From USCg-Taylor sp050740455 (lineage in GTDB: Bacteria > Pseudomonadota > Gammaproteobacteria > JACCXJ01): a stretch of DNA of 64,000 nt. The stretch's first letter is position 1. Each line of letters opens with the position of its first letter. The DNA is taken from positions 31,506 through 95,505 of the forward strand of contig JBOIDF010000003.1 of NCBI GenBank assembly GCA_050740455.1, given 5' to 3'. The position numbers and the translations under genes were made by a program. Positions 63,870-64,000 of the stretch are shown here, piece by piece. Below the pieces are notes generated by a model. The model made no database searches and was not told the DNA's origin. It worked only from the letters and a program-made list of their open reading frames with translations.

Positions 63870-64000
63870 GGAGGCTCTGCAAAAGTGTCGCGAGCAAGCC
63901 TAGATGCGCGAAGCCGCGGAGCGAGTCGCGAGACATATCAGGTAGATAGGCGAGCGACGAGCGAGCACGCGACAAAGCAGATGGGCTGCGCAGTAACTTT
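63870..64000 (-). mobile_element. Second MITE copy, cut by the window edge
   Basis: From GGAGGCTCTGCAAAAGTGTC the sequence runs as the reverse complement of the element at 8500-8642, with only a few differences over about 130 bp. Only one end lies in the window. It sits downstream of the DUF2232 gene, where rplI would be expected further on. Confidence 0.8.

Overview
The window looks like chromosomal DNA of a gammaproteobacterial methylotroph, most likely a methanotroph of the Methylococcales type. Two things point there. Housekeeping blocks follow gammaproteobacterial gene order: ruvCAB-tolQRAB-pal-cpoB-queE-queC, the rRNA operon beside tyrS and an M23 peptidase gene, erpA-argC, rubredoxin-thiE-hemL, and rpsF-rpsR-DUF2232. 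In addition, 41.6-59.4 kb carries most of a tetrahydromethanopterin/methanofuran-linked C1 pathway, which in bacteria is typical of methylotrophs. Species was not determined.

Layout. 1-2.5 kb is an AT-rich accessory patch: a DUF2442/DUF4160 pair, a small membrane protein, a frameshifted nuclease-like gene ending in an attC-like hairpin, a truncated tyrosine-integrase remnant on the opposite strand, and a nested inverted-repeat element. 2.5-9 kb holds a secreted beta-propeller/dihaem cytochrome flanked by a 218-bp duplication, an alpha/beta hydrolase, rraA, a nitrilase-family amidase and a MITE. 8.7-11.3 kb is a PepSY protein with a two-component system. 11.4-20 kb is ruvCAB, the Tol-Pal system and queuosine-precursor genes. 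20-23.4 kb is sulfur assimilation (APS reductase, CysB, TauE/SafE permease). 23.6-29.1 kb is one complete rRNA operon on the minus strand (16S-tRNA-Ile-tRNA-Ala-23S-5S) with promoter and processing stems. 29.3-41.6 kb is housekeeping: tyrS, M23 peptidase, erpA, bactofilin, argC, hemJ, rubredoxin, thiE, hemL and a large MscS-type channel.

41.6-59.4 kb is the C1 region. A minus-strand operon encodes a formylmethanofuran dehydrogenase/formyltransferase complex (FwdD-like, FhcB, FhcA, FhcD, FhcC), then a 7Fe/8Fe ferredoxin and a ferredoxin-NADP reductase. Divergent from it, a plus-strand operon encodes beta-RFAP synthase, MtdB, an ATP-grasp ligase, Mch, a RimK-like ligase, a CitG-like protein and Fae, closed by a strong terminator; then a second ATP-grasp ligase, MfnF-like, PabB and MfnE-like genes. 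Together they take formaldehyde (Fae) through MtdB, Mch and FhcD/FhcABC to formate and supply part of the cofactor synthesis. FhcB keeps the FeS ligands and the Mo/W cysteine of archaeal FwdB, and the FwdD-like gene plus ferredoxin and reductase sit beside it; this is the most interesting feature of the window. 59.5-62 kb is manC-like and galU; 62-63.7 kb is rpsF, rpsR and DUF2232. Short repeats (an IS5-like MITE and a second family) sit directly against stop codons at several places.
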